A program made the position numbers and the translations under genes. 6,986 bases of DNA, taken from JBBRTJ01 sp038244535. GTDB taxonomy: Bacteria > Actinomycetota > Acidimicrobiia > Acidimicrobiales > Ilumatobacteraceae. Shown one piece after another: positions 1 to 6,154 of the stretch. The notes below the pieces were generated by a model. The model ran no database searches. It saw only the letters and a list, made by a program, of their open reading frames with translations, and was not told the origin of the DNA. Where the stretch lies: the NCBI GenBank assembly GCA_038244535.1, contig JBBRTJ010000134.1, forward strand, positions 1 to 6,986, written 5' to 3'. Every line of letters starts with the position of its first letter. Position 1 is the first letter of the stretch.

Positions 1-695
1 GCGGGGAAGCCGCCGCCGAGGTTGACGAACGTCGGTCGCACCCCGGTCCGGCCCACCAGCGCGGTGGCGCGCTCGAAGCACTGCGCGGTGGCCTCGAGGA
101 CGGCGTCCCACGCCTCGACATCGCGCTGCTGGCTGCCGACGTGAAACGACACGCCCGCGGGCGCACCGCTGTCGAGCACTCGCACGAGCAGATCGACCAC
201 GTCGGAGCTGCCCGTGCCGAACTTGCGCGAGAGGGGCCAGTCGGCGCCCTCGCCCTCGTGGAAGAGGCGAACGCACACCGCTGCCCCCGGCGCGTGCTCG
301 AGGACCTTGTCGAGCTCGCCATGGCAGTCCACCGTGAACATCGCGACACCGAGGGCGTGCGCGGCGGCGATGTCGCGGGCCTTCTTGACCGTGTTTCCAT
401 ACGACAGGTCGGCGGCCACCGCGCCGGCGGCGAGGCACTGCTCGATCTCGCCCGGGCTGGCCACGTCGAACGCCGCCCCCAGGGCGACGAGCCGCTCGAG
501 GACCGGACGACCTGGGTTCGCCTTCACCGCGTAGTGGATGCGGGTCGAGGGCAGCGCCGCCGCCAGTTGGCAGTAACGGGCCTCGACGACGTCGACGTCG
601 ACCACGACGTACGGCGTCAGCCTCGGCTCGCGAAGGAACTGCTCGAGCTTGGCGGTGGGCAGCGCCTCGGGCGCCAGGTCGTGACGAGGATCCAT
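1..695 (-). CDS. Ornithine/lysine-type decarboxylase, PLP fold type III (N-terminal 231 residues, C-terminus beyond the window)
   Basis: Manual translation of the minus strand from ATG 695-693 is open to the window edge. The product looks like the alanine-racemase-fold barrel of the ornithine/diaminopimelate/arginine decarboxylase family, which decarboxylates a basic amino acid to a polyamine precursor in the cytoplasm. Visible motifs are YAVKANP (PLP lysine K58), FDVASPGEI (76-84), SYGNT (98-102), WPLSRKFG (153-160), SFHVGSQQ (183-190, with H185 expected to stack on PLP) and NLGGGFP (225-231, the phosphate-binding glycines). This pattern is closest to bacterial ornithine/lysine decarboxylases rather than LysA. 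The start is supported by AAGGA (701-705 on the complement), 5 nt upstream. The second half, with the dimer-interface Cys-Asp active-site residues, lies outside, so substrate choice (ornithine, lysine or other) cannot be settled here. The family call is firm; the substrate is inferred. Confidence 0.87.
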   Translation of the reverse strand, partial: MDPRHDLAPEALPTAKLEQFLREPRLTPYVVVDVDVVEARYCQLAAALPSTRIHYAVKANPGRPVLERLVALGAAFDVASPGEIEQCLAAGAVAADLSYGNTVKKARDIAAAHALGVAMFTVDCHGELDKVLEHAPGAAVCVRLFHEGEGADWPLSRKFGTGSSDVVDLLVRVLDSGAPAGVSFHVGSQQRDVEAWDAVLEATAQCFERATALVGRTGVRPTFVNLGGGFP

Positions 696-760
696 CGAAG
701 TCCTTCGGGGGGTCGGGTCCCGGCAGTCTGGGCCGCAGGGGGGTTCGGGCAGGGCGGCGG

Positions 761-789
761 ACCGTACCGAGTGGTGGCTGGCCTGTCGA
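761..789 (-). promoter_or_regulatory. Candidate promoter of the decarboxylase gene
   Basis: On the minus strand TCGACA (784-789) and TACGGT (761-766) are separated by exactly 17 bp, a fair match to a vegetative actinobacterial -35/-10 pair. A start near 754 would give a leader of about 60 nt before the ATG at 695. The hairpin at 792-807 ends just upstream of the -35 box. This rests on consensus only, and such matches are not rare by chance. Confidence 0.35.
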
Positions 790-791
790 CT

Positions 792-807
792 GCCTGATCC
801 GTCAGGC
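792..807 (-). terminator. Hairpin 2 downstream of rdgB (possible terminator, no U-tract)
   Basis: GCCTGA (792-797) and TCAGGC (802-807) form a perfect 6-bp stem around the tetraloop TCCG. It lies 63 nt past the rdgB stop and is the second of two adjacent hairpins. No T-run follows on either strand, so it would be a U-less actinobacterial-type terminator at best. It could instead be an operator for the decarboxylase promoter immediately beside it. Confidence 0.35.
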
Positions 808-812
808 GGTGG

Positions 813-830
813 TGACTGCCCCGCCAGTCA
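813..830 (-). terminator. Hairpin 1 downstream of rdgB (possible terminator, no U-tract)
   Basis: TGACTG (813-818) and CAGTCA (825-830) form a perfect 6-bp stem with a 6-nt loop, 40 nt after the rdgB stop codon. Together with the hairpin at 792-807 it makes a tandem pair in the 174-nt gap that separates the minus-strand operon from the decarboxylase gene. I saw no other coding or RNA content in 696-869. Confidence 0.35.
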
Positions 831-869
831 GGAACACACTGCCCCTGTCCTGGCCGGACGTTTCAGCGG

Positions 870-1493
870 TCAGCGCTCGGCCAGCGCGACCAAGAGGGCC
901 CGCAGCGCCCGGCCCCGGTGACTGACGGCATGCTTGGCCGCCGGACCCAGCTGAGCGAACGTCTTTCCTTCGGGGTTGTCGTCATCGGGGACGAACACCG
1001 GGTCGTACCCGAAGCCCGTCGATCCGGCCGCCGCCAGCGCGATGTGACCCTCGACCACGCCCTCGGCGGCGACCTCGCGGCCGTCGGGCCAGCGCACCAT
1101 GACGACCGTGCGGAACCGGGCCCTTCGCTCAATGGCGGGAAGGTCACCGAGCTCGGCCAGCAGCTTGACCACGTTGGCGGCGTCGCTCGGCGGCTCCCCG
1201 GCGTAGCGCGCGCTGTGCACGCCTGGCTCGCCGCCGAGGGCGTCAACCTGCAGCCCGGTGTCGTCGGCGAGCGCCGGCAGTCCCGTGGCGGCGGCCAGTG
1301 CGGCCGCCTTCAGACGGGCGTTGGCCTCCAGGGTGTCGGCGTCCTCGATCACGTCGGGCACGCCGGTAGGGCGGGGCAACAGGTCGACGGCGTCGCCGAG
1401 GATCGCCGCCATCTCCTCGACCTTGTGCGGGTTGGCCGACGCGCACACCAGCCGAGGGCGGCCCCCTGGCGGCCGGCGAACCGTGGCTGTCAC
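870..1493 (-). CDS. rdgB: RdgB/HAM1 family XTP/dITP diphosphatase
   Basis: The enzyme hydrolyses non-canonical purine nucleotides (dITP, ITP, XTP) to monophosphate and pyrophosphate, keeping them out of DNA and RNA. The 207-residue product has the family signatures in order: SANPHK (19-24, phosphate loop), a conserved E56 in LEANA, DDTGLQVDALGG (77-88, with D78 the likely catalytic acid), GVHSARYAG (91-99), FGYDPVF (161-167, base-recognition region) and SHRGRAL (191-197). The start is GTG (1493-1491), which overlaps the rph stop in a GTGA arrangement and points to translational coupling. About 14 residues precede the usual N-terminus (LVCASANP). Length is near the family norm of about 200. 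Rph-RdgB adjacency is common in actinobacteria. Confidence 0.95.
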   Translation of the reverse strand: MTATVRRPPGGRPRLVCASANPHKVEEMAAILGDAVDLLPRPTGVPDVIEDADTLEANARLKAAALAAATGLPALADDTGLQVDALGGEPGVHSARYAGEPPSDAANVVKLLAELGDLPAIERRARFRTVVMVRWPDGREVAAEGVVEGHIALAAAGSTGFGYDPVFVPDDDNPEGKTFAQLGPAAKHAVSHRGRALRALLVALAER

Positions 1494-2236
1494 CGACCCA
1501 TCGCTCGCGGGCTCGGCGCGTCAGACAGCAGCAGCGCTTGGAGCTCCATGATCTCGAGCAGACCGACCTCGGCCAGGCCGAGCAGCGCGTCCAGTTCAGA
1601 TCGGCTGAACGGCATGCCCTCGGCCGTGCCCTGGACCTCGATGAAGCGACCGTCCGAGGTCATCACCACGTTCATGTCGACCTCGGCCTTGCTGTCTTCG
1701 ACGTAGGGCAGGTCGAGCAGGGGCGTGCCGTCGACGACGCCCACGCTGATGGCGGCGCAGTGAGCCACGAGCGGATGGGTCTTGATCGAACCGGCCTGCA
1801 CGAGGCGCGTCAGCGCGTCGTGGAGCGCAAGGTACCCACCACAGATGCTGGCCGTGCGGGTACCGCCGTCGGCCTGCAGCACGTCGCAATCGACGATGAC
1901 CTGACGCTCGCCGAGGCGGCGCATGTCGCACACGGCGCGCAGCGAACGGCCGATGAGGCGCTGGATCTCGACGGTGCGCCCGCTCTGCTTGCCCTTGGCG
2001 GCCTCCCGGTCGATGCGCTCGGGCGAGGCGCCGGGCAGCATCGAGTACTCGGCCGTGACCCAGCCCTTCCCCGAGCCCCGCATCCAGCGCGGCACGTCCT
2101 CGTCGATCGACGCGGTGCACAGCACCCGGGTGCGGCCGAAGGTGACGAGCACGCTGCCGGCCGCCATCTCGGTGTAGTCACGCTCGAACGTGATCGGGCG
2201 CAGCTCGTCGGCGGCGCGTCCATCGGGGCGGGGCAT
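1490..2236 (-). CDS. rph: Ribonuclease PH
   Basis: RNase PH is a phosphorolytic 3'-5' exoribonuclease that trims tRNA 3' ends as a cytoplasmic hexamer. The 248-residue product begins with the typical MPRPDGRAADELRPI and carries GRTVEIQRLIGRSLR (86-100, the RNA/phosphate-binding arginines), DCDVLQADGGTRTASI (116-131), EDSKAEVDMNVV (180-191, acidic metal-binding residues D181 and D187) and GTAEGMPFSR (203-212). I chose ATG 2236 over the in-frame ATG at 2329 because AGGAG lies 6 nt upstream, the family N-terminus starts exactly there, and the extra 31 residues would run through the inverted repeat at 2266-2314. Its TGA overlaps the rdgB GTG by 4 nt. Confidence 0.96.
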   Translation of the reverse strand: MPRPDGRAADELRPITFERDYTEMAAGSVLVTFGRTRVLCTASIDEDVPRWMRGSGKGWVTAEYSMLPGASPERIDREAAKGKQSGRTVEIQRLIGRSLRAVCDMRRLGERQVIVDCDVLQADGGTRTASICGGYLALHDALTRLVQAGSIKTHPLVAHCAAISVGVVDGTPLLDLPYVEDSKAEVDMNVVMTSDGRFIEVQGTAEGMPFSRSELDALLGLAEVGLLEIMELQALLLSDAPSPRAMGR

Positions 2237-2265
2237 CGGGATCTCCTGGGGTGGTGGGAAGGCTG

Positions 2266-2314
2266 GGCGTTGGGTCGATCGACCACGCTCGGCGATGAGC
2301 ATCGACCCAACGCC
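2266..2314 (-). repeat. 14-bp perfect inverted repeat in the murI-rph gap
   Basis: GGCGTTGGGTCGAT (2266-2279) is the exact reverse complement of 2301-2314, with a 21-nt spacer. Inside the spacer GCTC (2287-2290) and GAGC (2297-2300) can extend the hairpin. The left arm also overlaps a separate 12-bp perfect palindrome, GGTCGATCGACC (2273-2284), so two alternative structures are possible. It lies in the 99-nt gap between the murI stop and the rph start and would be transcribed as the rph leader. No T-run follows, so a classical intrinsic terminator is unlikely. A U-less terminator, an RNA-processing stem or a protein operator are all open. Confidence 0.6.
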
Positions 2315-2335
2315 GAGGTGCGACGGCACTGCGGT

Positions 2336-3172
2336 CTAGTCGAAGGTGGCGAGCTCGGCGCGTGACAGCTCAGGGCCGAGCAGGCGCCGACCGAGGTCGG
2401 CGAACCACCCGACGTCGCCGCTCGACAAGAAGCGATGGGTGGCGGGGCCGTCGCCGGTCGAGCGCGGCACCCGCTGCAGACCGAGCCGCTCGAGCAGGGC
2501 CCGCACCTCGAAGGCGGTCTCGTCCGCTGACGACACCAGCACCACGTCTCGCCCCATGACCTCGCCGATCACCCGGGCCAGGTACGGGTAGTGGGTGCAT
2601 CCGAGCAGCAACGTGTCGACGTCGGCGTCCTTGACCGGGGCGAGCAGCCGCTCGGCCAGGATGGCGATGCCTTCGCCGCTCGTCTCGCCCCGCTCGACGA
2701 ACTCGACGAAGCCCGGGCACGCCGTCGCCGTGAGGTGGACCGTGGCGTCGGTCGAGGCGACTGCTCGCTGGTAGGCGCCCGAGCCGATGGTGCCAACGGT
2801 GCCGATCACCCCGACCCGCCCGCTGCTGGTGACGCGCACCGCGGCCCGCACCCCGGGCTCGATGACGCTGACGACCGGCACCGGCAGCTCGTCGACGAGA
2901 TCGGCCAGGGCTGCCGCGGCGGCGGTGTTGCAGGCCACCACGACCACCTTCACGTCGTGGTCCTTGACCAGCTTCCAGGCGATCTGGTGAGCGAACTCGC
3001 GCACCTCGGCCTGCGGTCGGGGACCATACGGGTAGCGGCCGGTGTCGCCCAGGTAGACGACGTCCTCGTCGGGAAGGAGGTCGATCACGGCGCGAGCGAC
3101 CGTCAGGCCGCCGAACCCGCTGTCGAACATCCCGATGGGCCGCTCAGCCACGGGGGCGAGGCTACGCCGCAT
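2336..3172 (-). CDS. murI: Glutamate racemase
   Basis: MurI interconverts L- and D-glutamate in the cytoplasm, supplying D-Glu for the MurD step of peptidoglycan synthesis. The 278-residue product has both pseudo-symmetric halves with the two catalytic cysteines: PIGMFDSGFGGLTV (12-25, D17 and S18), GDTGRYPYG (42-50), VACNTAAAAAL (79-89, C81), ACPGFVEFVE (151-160) and LLLGCTHYP (188-196, C192 and H194). The C-terminal SSGDVGWFADLGRRLLG (250-266) is typical of actinobacterial MurI. The ATG at 3172 lies 9 nt after the cysM stop and has no Shine-Dalgarno sequence, nor does the in-frame GTG at 3151. Translation probably depends on coupling to cysM. The exact start is uncertain by about 7 residues. 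Confidence 0.95.
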   Translation of the reverse strand: MRRSLAPVAERPIGMFDSGFGGLTVARAVIDLLPDEDVVYLGDTGRYPYGPRPQAEVREFAHQIAWKLVKDHDVKVVVVACNTAAAAALADLVDELPVPVVSVIEPGVRAAVRVTSSGRVGVIGTVGTIGSGAYQRAVASTDATVHLTATACPGFVEFVERGETSGEGIAILAERLLAPVKDADVDTLLLGCTHYPYLARVIGEVMGRDVVLVSSADETAFEVRALLERLGLQRVPRSTGDGPATHRFLSSGDVGWFADLGRRLLGPELSRAELATFD

Positions 3173-3181
3173 GCGTTGGCG

Positions 3182-4132
3182 TCAGAAGTAGATGATGGCG
3201 GCCGCGTTGCGCTCGGCGTCGTCGAGGTCGTCGGTGAAGGCCCCGGTGCTGAGGTACTTCCAGCCACCGTCGCAGACGATGAACACGATGGTGCCCTCGT
3301 CGATCTTGCCGGCCACCTTGACTGCGCCGGCCAGCGCGGCTCCGGCCGAGATCCCGGCGAAGATGCCGACCTCGGTGGCCATGCGCCGGGTCCACTCGAT
3401 CGACTCGCGGGGCCGCACGATGCGCTTTCCATCGAGCAGTTCGAGCCCGCGCCACTGGTCGAACACCGGCGGGATGTAGCCCTCGTCGAGGTTGCGCAGG
3501 CCCTCGACCAGTTCGCCGAGCGGCGGCTCGACGGCGAGGACTTTGATGTCGGGGTTGCGTTCCTTGAGGTAGGTGCCGACACCCATGAGCGTGCCACTCG
3601 TGCCGAGACCGGCCACGAAGTGGGTGATCTCGGGGCAGTCGCGCCAGATCTCGGGGCCGGTGCCCTCGTAGTGGGCGATGGGGTTGGCGTCGTTGCCGTA
3701 CTGGTAGGGGAAGTACCACTCGGGGTGCTCGGCGGCCAGCGCTTGGGCCCGCTTGACGGCGCCGTTGGAACCCTCGCCGCCGGGGGTGAGGATGACCTCG
3801 GCGCCGAACACGTCGAGCATCTGGCGGCGCTCGATGCTCACGCTCTCGGGCATCAGGATCTTGATCGGGTAGCCCTTGATGCGAGCGATGGCAGCCAGGG
3901 CGATCCCGGTGTTGCCCGACGACGGCTCGATGATCGTCTGGCCGGCGACGAGCCGGCCTTCCTTCTCAGCGGTCTCGATCATCGACTTGGCGATGCGGTC
4001 CTTGACCGAACCGAACGGGTTCTGGCTCTCCAGCTTGGCCACGATGCGCACGCCCGGGTTGGGGCTCAAGACGCTCACGTCGACCATCGGCGTGTTGCCG
4101 ATCAGGTCGAGCACGCTCTCGTTGATCACCAT
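3182..4132 (-). CDS. cysM: CysM-type cysteine synthase (likely O-phosphoserine sulfhydrylase)
   Basis: This PLP fold-type II enzyme makes cysteine by replacing the side-chain leaving group of an activated serine with sulfide or carrier-bound thiocarboxylate. Of 316 residues, the PLP lysine is K44 in GSVKDR, SSGNTG (71-76) is the substrate loop, GLGTSGT (175-181) binds PLP phosphate, and S262 (AGISAG) faces the pyridine nitrogen. R213 in GLRNLDEG aligns with R220 of M. tuberculosis CysM (LRNMDEG), the residue known to favour O-phosphoserine over O-acetylserine. The tail GWKYLSTGAFTDDLDDAE also matches mycobacterial CysM rather than CysK. The ATG is preceded by GAGGT (4139-4143 on the complement) at 6 nt. 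mec lies upstream, as in mycobacteria, but cysO does not lie between them. Donor preference is inferred from these residues. Confidence 0.93.
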   Translation of the reverse strand: MVINESVLDLIGNTPMVDVSVLSPNPGVRIVAKLESQNPFGSVKDRIAKSMIETAEKEGRLVAGQTIIEPSSGNTGIALAAIARIKGYPIKILMPESVSIERRQMLDVFGAEVILTPGGEGSNGAVKRAQALAAEHPEWYFPYQYGNDANPIAHYEGTGPEIWRDCPEITHFVAGLGTSGTLMGVGTYLKERNPDIKVLAVEPPLGELVEGLRNLDEGYIPPVFDQWRGLELLDGKRIVRPRESIEWTRRMATEVGIFAGISAGAALAGAVKVAGKIDEGTIVFIVCDGGWKYLSTGAFTDDLDDAERNAAAIIYF

Positions 4133-4229
4133 GACCTGACCTCTGTTCGAACCGATCGGCGAAAGCCGACTTCCTTGATCAGGATTCTAGGGGTTCGACC
4201 CTGGTTGCGCCTCCCCGGACCGGGGATCG
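4133..4229 (-). promoter_or_regulatory. cysM leader region: -10-like box and small hairpins
   Basis: The 97-nt mec-cysM gap carries TAGAAT on the minus strand (4184-4189), a good -10 hexamer, but no convincing -35 at 16-18 bp. Downstream in the putative leader is a 5-bp stem, TCGGC/GCCGA, with a 4-nt loop (4156-4169). Just after the mec stop CCCCGG and CCGGGG flank one base (4213-4225), a possible weak U-less terminator. GGGT/ACCC around TCG at 4191-4201 is another short stem. The gap is far too small for a cysO gene. An internal start point for cysM is plausible but unproven. Confidence 0.3.
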
Positions 4230-4637
4230 TCAGCGCGACAGCAGGTCGACGGGCTCCTCGGCGATCGCGCCGTCCTCGATCCGGTAGCTGCGCAGCACCG
4301 GCGCCTCGCGCTTGAGGCTGACGATGACGTAGTGCCATCCGGGGTCGGGGGCCTGGGCCACGTCGGTCGGGCTCGGGTAGGCCTCGGTGTGGGTGTGACT
4401 GTGCATCACACCGATGAGCTCGAGTCCACGGGACTCGGCATCGCGGTCGGCCCGCAGGTGCTCCTTGGGGTCGATCGTGTACACCCGGCTGCTCTCGGCC
4501 ACGTTCCGGCACGGGTAGAAGACCTCGACCGTGCCCGTGGTCGGGCGGCCGGCGAGCAGCCCGCACGCCTCGTTGGGCAGCCCGTCGTAGGCGATGGCGA
4601 TCATCTGGCCGTAGGTCGTCTCGGTGAGGTGGAGCAC
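4230..4637 (-). CDS. mec: Mec-type JAMM/MPN+ metalloprotease
   Basis: The 135-residue JAB1/MPN domain protein has a complete zinc metalloprotease signature: E23 (NEACG), H79-x-H81 (HSHTHTEAYPSPTDV), S89 and D92, matching the E...HxHx7SxxD consensus exactly. In M. tuberculosis Mec releases cysteine from the CysO-cysteine adduct made by CysM. The YPSPTDV and C-terminal LRSYRIEDGAIAEEPV segments closely resemble that enzyme. The GTG start at 4637 fits the family N-terminus, though no clear Shine-Dalgarno is visible. The stop of the LLM oxidoreductase gene is 29 nt upstream. A carrier with a C-terminal Gly-Gly would be needed as substrate, and none is encoded next to it here. The metalloprotease fold is firm; the CysO-Cys substrate is inferred from family and position. 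Confidence 0.9.
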   Translation of the reverse strand: MLHLTETTYGQMIAIAYDGLPNEACGLLAGRPTTGTVEVFYPCRNVAESSRVYTIDPKEHLRADRDAESRGLELIGVMHSHTHTEAYPSPTDVAQAPDPGWHYVIVSLKREAPVLRSYRIEDGAIAEEPVDLLSR

Positions 4638-4666
4638 GACGGCGATGCTACGAGCCGATCATCGGG

Positions 4667-5557
4667 TCAGGTCTGGAGGTCGACGACCGCATCGGCAAGG
4701 CGTTCCAGCTCGGCGCGCCAGTCGGTCGGTGCCACCGCGGGACGGACCACGAACTTCGTGAACCCGGCCTCGACCCAGGCTGCGATCCGGTCCCGCAGCG
4801 CGGCCCGCCCCACCGGAACGAGCCAGGCGGGGTCCACGCCCTTGGCCCGCGCCGCCACCGGAGCGAGCACCTCGGGGGGGATCGGGTCGAACGAGTAGGC
4901 GATGTTCATGCCGAAGTGCTCCCGGGAGATCTCGCGCCCGTGGGCCGCCGCCTCGTCGTCGATGACGGCGCGTTGAGCGACGGCCTGCTCGAGCCCCACC
5001 ACCCCGGGGAGCCAGCCGTCGCCGATACGCCCGACCCGGCGCAGGGCCGCCTCGGAGCCACCGCCGAGCCAGATCTCGAGCGGCTGCTGGCGGGGCAGCA
5101 CCGGCAAGCTGGCCTCGAGCAGGCTCGTTCCCGCCACCTCCTCGGTGACGGTCTCGCCCGCCCACAGCCGGCGCATGACGGCGAGCACCGCCTCCAGCTC
5201 TCGGCCGCGGTCGCCTGTTGGGCGACCCTGGGCGGCCCGTTCGGCGGGCAGATCGAGCCCGAGGACCGCGGTGGTCAGCAGCCGGCCGCCACTCAACTGG
5301 TCGAGCTCGGCCATGGCCCGGGCCAGCCCCAGCGGGTTCTTCCCGGGCACGATGAGGTGCATGCCGAGCTTCAGCCGCGATGCCCGGGCCGCGGCATAGC
5401 CGAGGCCGACCATCGGGTCGAAGGTGCCCGCCACGAGGGTCTCGGGGAGCCAGATCGAGTCGAAGCGCAGTCGCTCGAGCCCGTCGATCAACTCGCCCAG
5501 CTCGTCGACAGGCGGTGCGAGCGCCCCACCGACCGCAACCCCGATCCGCACCTTCAT
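4667..5557 (-). CDS. LLM-class (luciferase-like) oxidoreductase, probably flavin or F420 dependent
   Basis: The 296-residue protein has the bacterial-luciferase-like TIM-barrel layout: MKVRIGVAVGG as strand 1, FDSIWLPET (32-40), LDQLSGGRLLTTAVLGLD (85-102, a family hallmark), PLEIWLGGGSEAALRRVGRIGDGWLP (159-184) and a closing EAGFTKFVVRP (263-273). The family uses FMN or coenzyme F420 for redox on varied substrates, and the actinobacterial context favours F420. The specific reaction cannot be read from sequence. ATG 5557 was chosen because GGGGGA lies about 4 nt upstream and the barrel begins immediately. The frame stays open to 5698, but that extension overlaps the smpB start on the other strand and has no family features. 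It may head the minus-strand operon containing mec and cysM, whose link to it is positional only. Confidence 0.88.
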   Translation of the reverse strand: MKVRIGVAVGGALAPPVDELGELIDGLERLRFDSIWLPETLVAGTFDPMVGLGYAAARASRLKLGMHLIVPGKNPLGLARAMAELDQLSGGRLLTTAVLGLDLPAERAAQGRPTGDRGRELEAVLAVMRRLWAGETVTEEVAGTSLLEASLPVLPRQQPLEIWLGGGSEAALRRVGRIGDGWLPGVVGLEQAVAQRAVIDDEAAAHGREISREHFGMNIAYSFDPIPPEVLAPVAARAKGVDPAWLVPVGRAALRDRIAAWVEAGFTKFVVRPAVAPTDWRAELERLADAVVDLQT

Positions 5558-5630
5558 CCCGTCCCCCTTCGCGCTGACTCGGCCACCGTACGAGGCGCGC
5601 AACTGCGGACCGAAGCCCGACCCGCCTGGG

Positions 5631-5645
5631 TAGCCTTGCGGCCCC
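5631..5645 (+). promoter_or_regulatory. -10-like box directly before smpB (possible leaderless start)
   Basis: TAGCCT at 5631-5636 fits the TANNNT consensus and lies 9 nt before the smpB ATG. No Shine-Dalgarno is present in the 15 nt before the ATG. This spacing is what a leaderless actinobacterial mRNA would show. No good -35 is seen. The rest of the 88-nt divergent gap (5558-5645) must also hold the promoter of the LLM gene. On the minus strand TACGGT occurs in it, without a clear -35. Confidence 0.3.
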
Positions 5646-6122
5646 ATGGCACCGTCGGGCACCAAGATCATCGCCAGCAACCGAAAGGCGCGCCACAACT
5701 ACGCCATCCTCGACGTGGTCGAGGCGGGCATCGTGCTGCACGGCAGCGAGGTCAAGAGCCTGCGGGCCGGGCACGTCCAGCTCGGCGATGCCTACGCCAA
5801 GGTGATCAACGGCGAGATGTGGCTCGACGGGCTGCACATCGCGCCGTACTCGTTCGCCCACGGCTTCGGCGCCCACGAACCGGGACGGGGTCGCAAGCTG
5901 CTGCTGCACCGCGACGAGATCACCAAGATCAAGGCCCGCGTCGACCAGGAGCGACTCTCACTCATCCCGCTCAGCCTCTACTTCTCCGACGGTCGGGCCA
6001 AGCTCGAGCTCGCGCTGGCCAAGGGCCGCACCCACGGCGACCAACGTCAGGCCCTGGCCGAGCGCGACGCCAAACGCGAGGCGGACGTGCACCTCGGCCG
6101 CCAGCGCAAGGGCCGCGAGTAG
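5646..6122 (+). CDS. smpB: SsrA-binding protein SmpB
   Basis: SmpB binds the tRNA-like domain of tmRNA and fills the empty mRNA channel of stalled ribosomes, starting trans-translation. The 158-residue product carries the OB-fold signatures IASNRKARHNYAI (9-21), GIVLHGSEVKSLRAG (28-42), YSFAH (68-72), RGRKLLLHRDEI (81-92) and LSLIPLSLYF (104-113). Length is normal. The C-terminal tail after 124 is basic and alpha-helix prone, ending AERDAKREADVHLGRQRKGRE. The usual tail motif GKKxxDKR reads GRTHGDQR (127-134), so several conserved positions are changed. The RNA partner ssrA lies about 530 nt downstream on the same strand. The ATG has no Shine-Dalgarno and may be leaderless. Identification is secure. 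Confidence 0.97.
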   Translation: MAPSGTKIIASNRKARHNYAILDVVEAGIVLHGSEVKSLRAGHVQLGDAYAKVINGEMWLDGLHIAPYSFAHGFGAHEPGRGRKLLLHRDEITKIKARVDQERLSLIPLSLYFSDGRAKLELALAKGRTHGDQRQALAERDAKREADVHLGRQRKGRE

Positions 6123-6154
6123 CCGTTCCCCTCGTCATCTTGGTCTCGTGACCG

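Noticed and set aside
141..797. 218-codon plus-strand frame near the left edge
   Set aside because: It is antisense to the decarboxylase, whose PLP motifs on the minus strand are unmistakable.
2237..2329. In-frame 31-residue N-terminal extension of RNase PH
   Set aside because: The internal ATG at 2236 has a good Shine-Dalgarno and matches the family N-terminus. The extension runs through the inverted repeat and has no conserved features.
1538..2365. 275-codon plus-strand frame opposite rph (and a similar one at 918-1706 opposite rdgB)
   Set aside because: Both lie antisense to rph and rdgB, whose family motifs are complete. The antisense products show no recognisable features.
4190..4202. 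GGTTCGA-containing stem resembling a tRNA T-arm upstream of cysM
   Set aside because: No acceptor, D or anticodon arms can be drawn around it, so it is a short chance stem.
2591..4315. 574-codon open frame on the plus strand, antisense to murI and cysM
   Set aside because: It covers two well-identified minus-strand genes. Its product is low-complexity and rich in Asp, His, Gly and Val with no domain, as expected of the antisense frame of GC-biased codons.
4659..5909. 416-codon minus-strand frame across the LLM gene and into smpB
   Set aside because: It is a shifted frame of the LLM gene, dominated by Arg, Gly and Ala, and runs antisense into smpB. It is a GC-codon shadow.
4916..6151. 411-codon plus-strand frame crossing from opposite the LLM gene through smpB in another frame
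   Set aside because: It conflicts with smpB, which has clear family motifs in its own frame. The product is repetitive in Arg, Pro and Gly.
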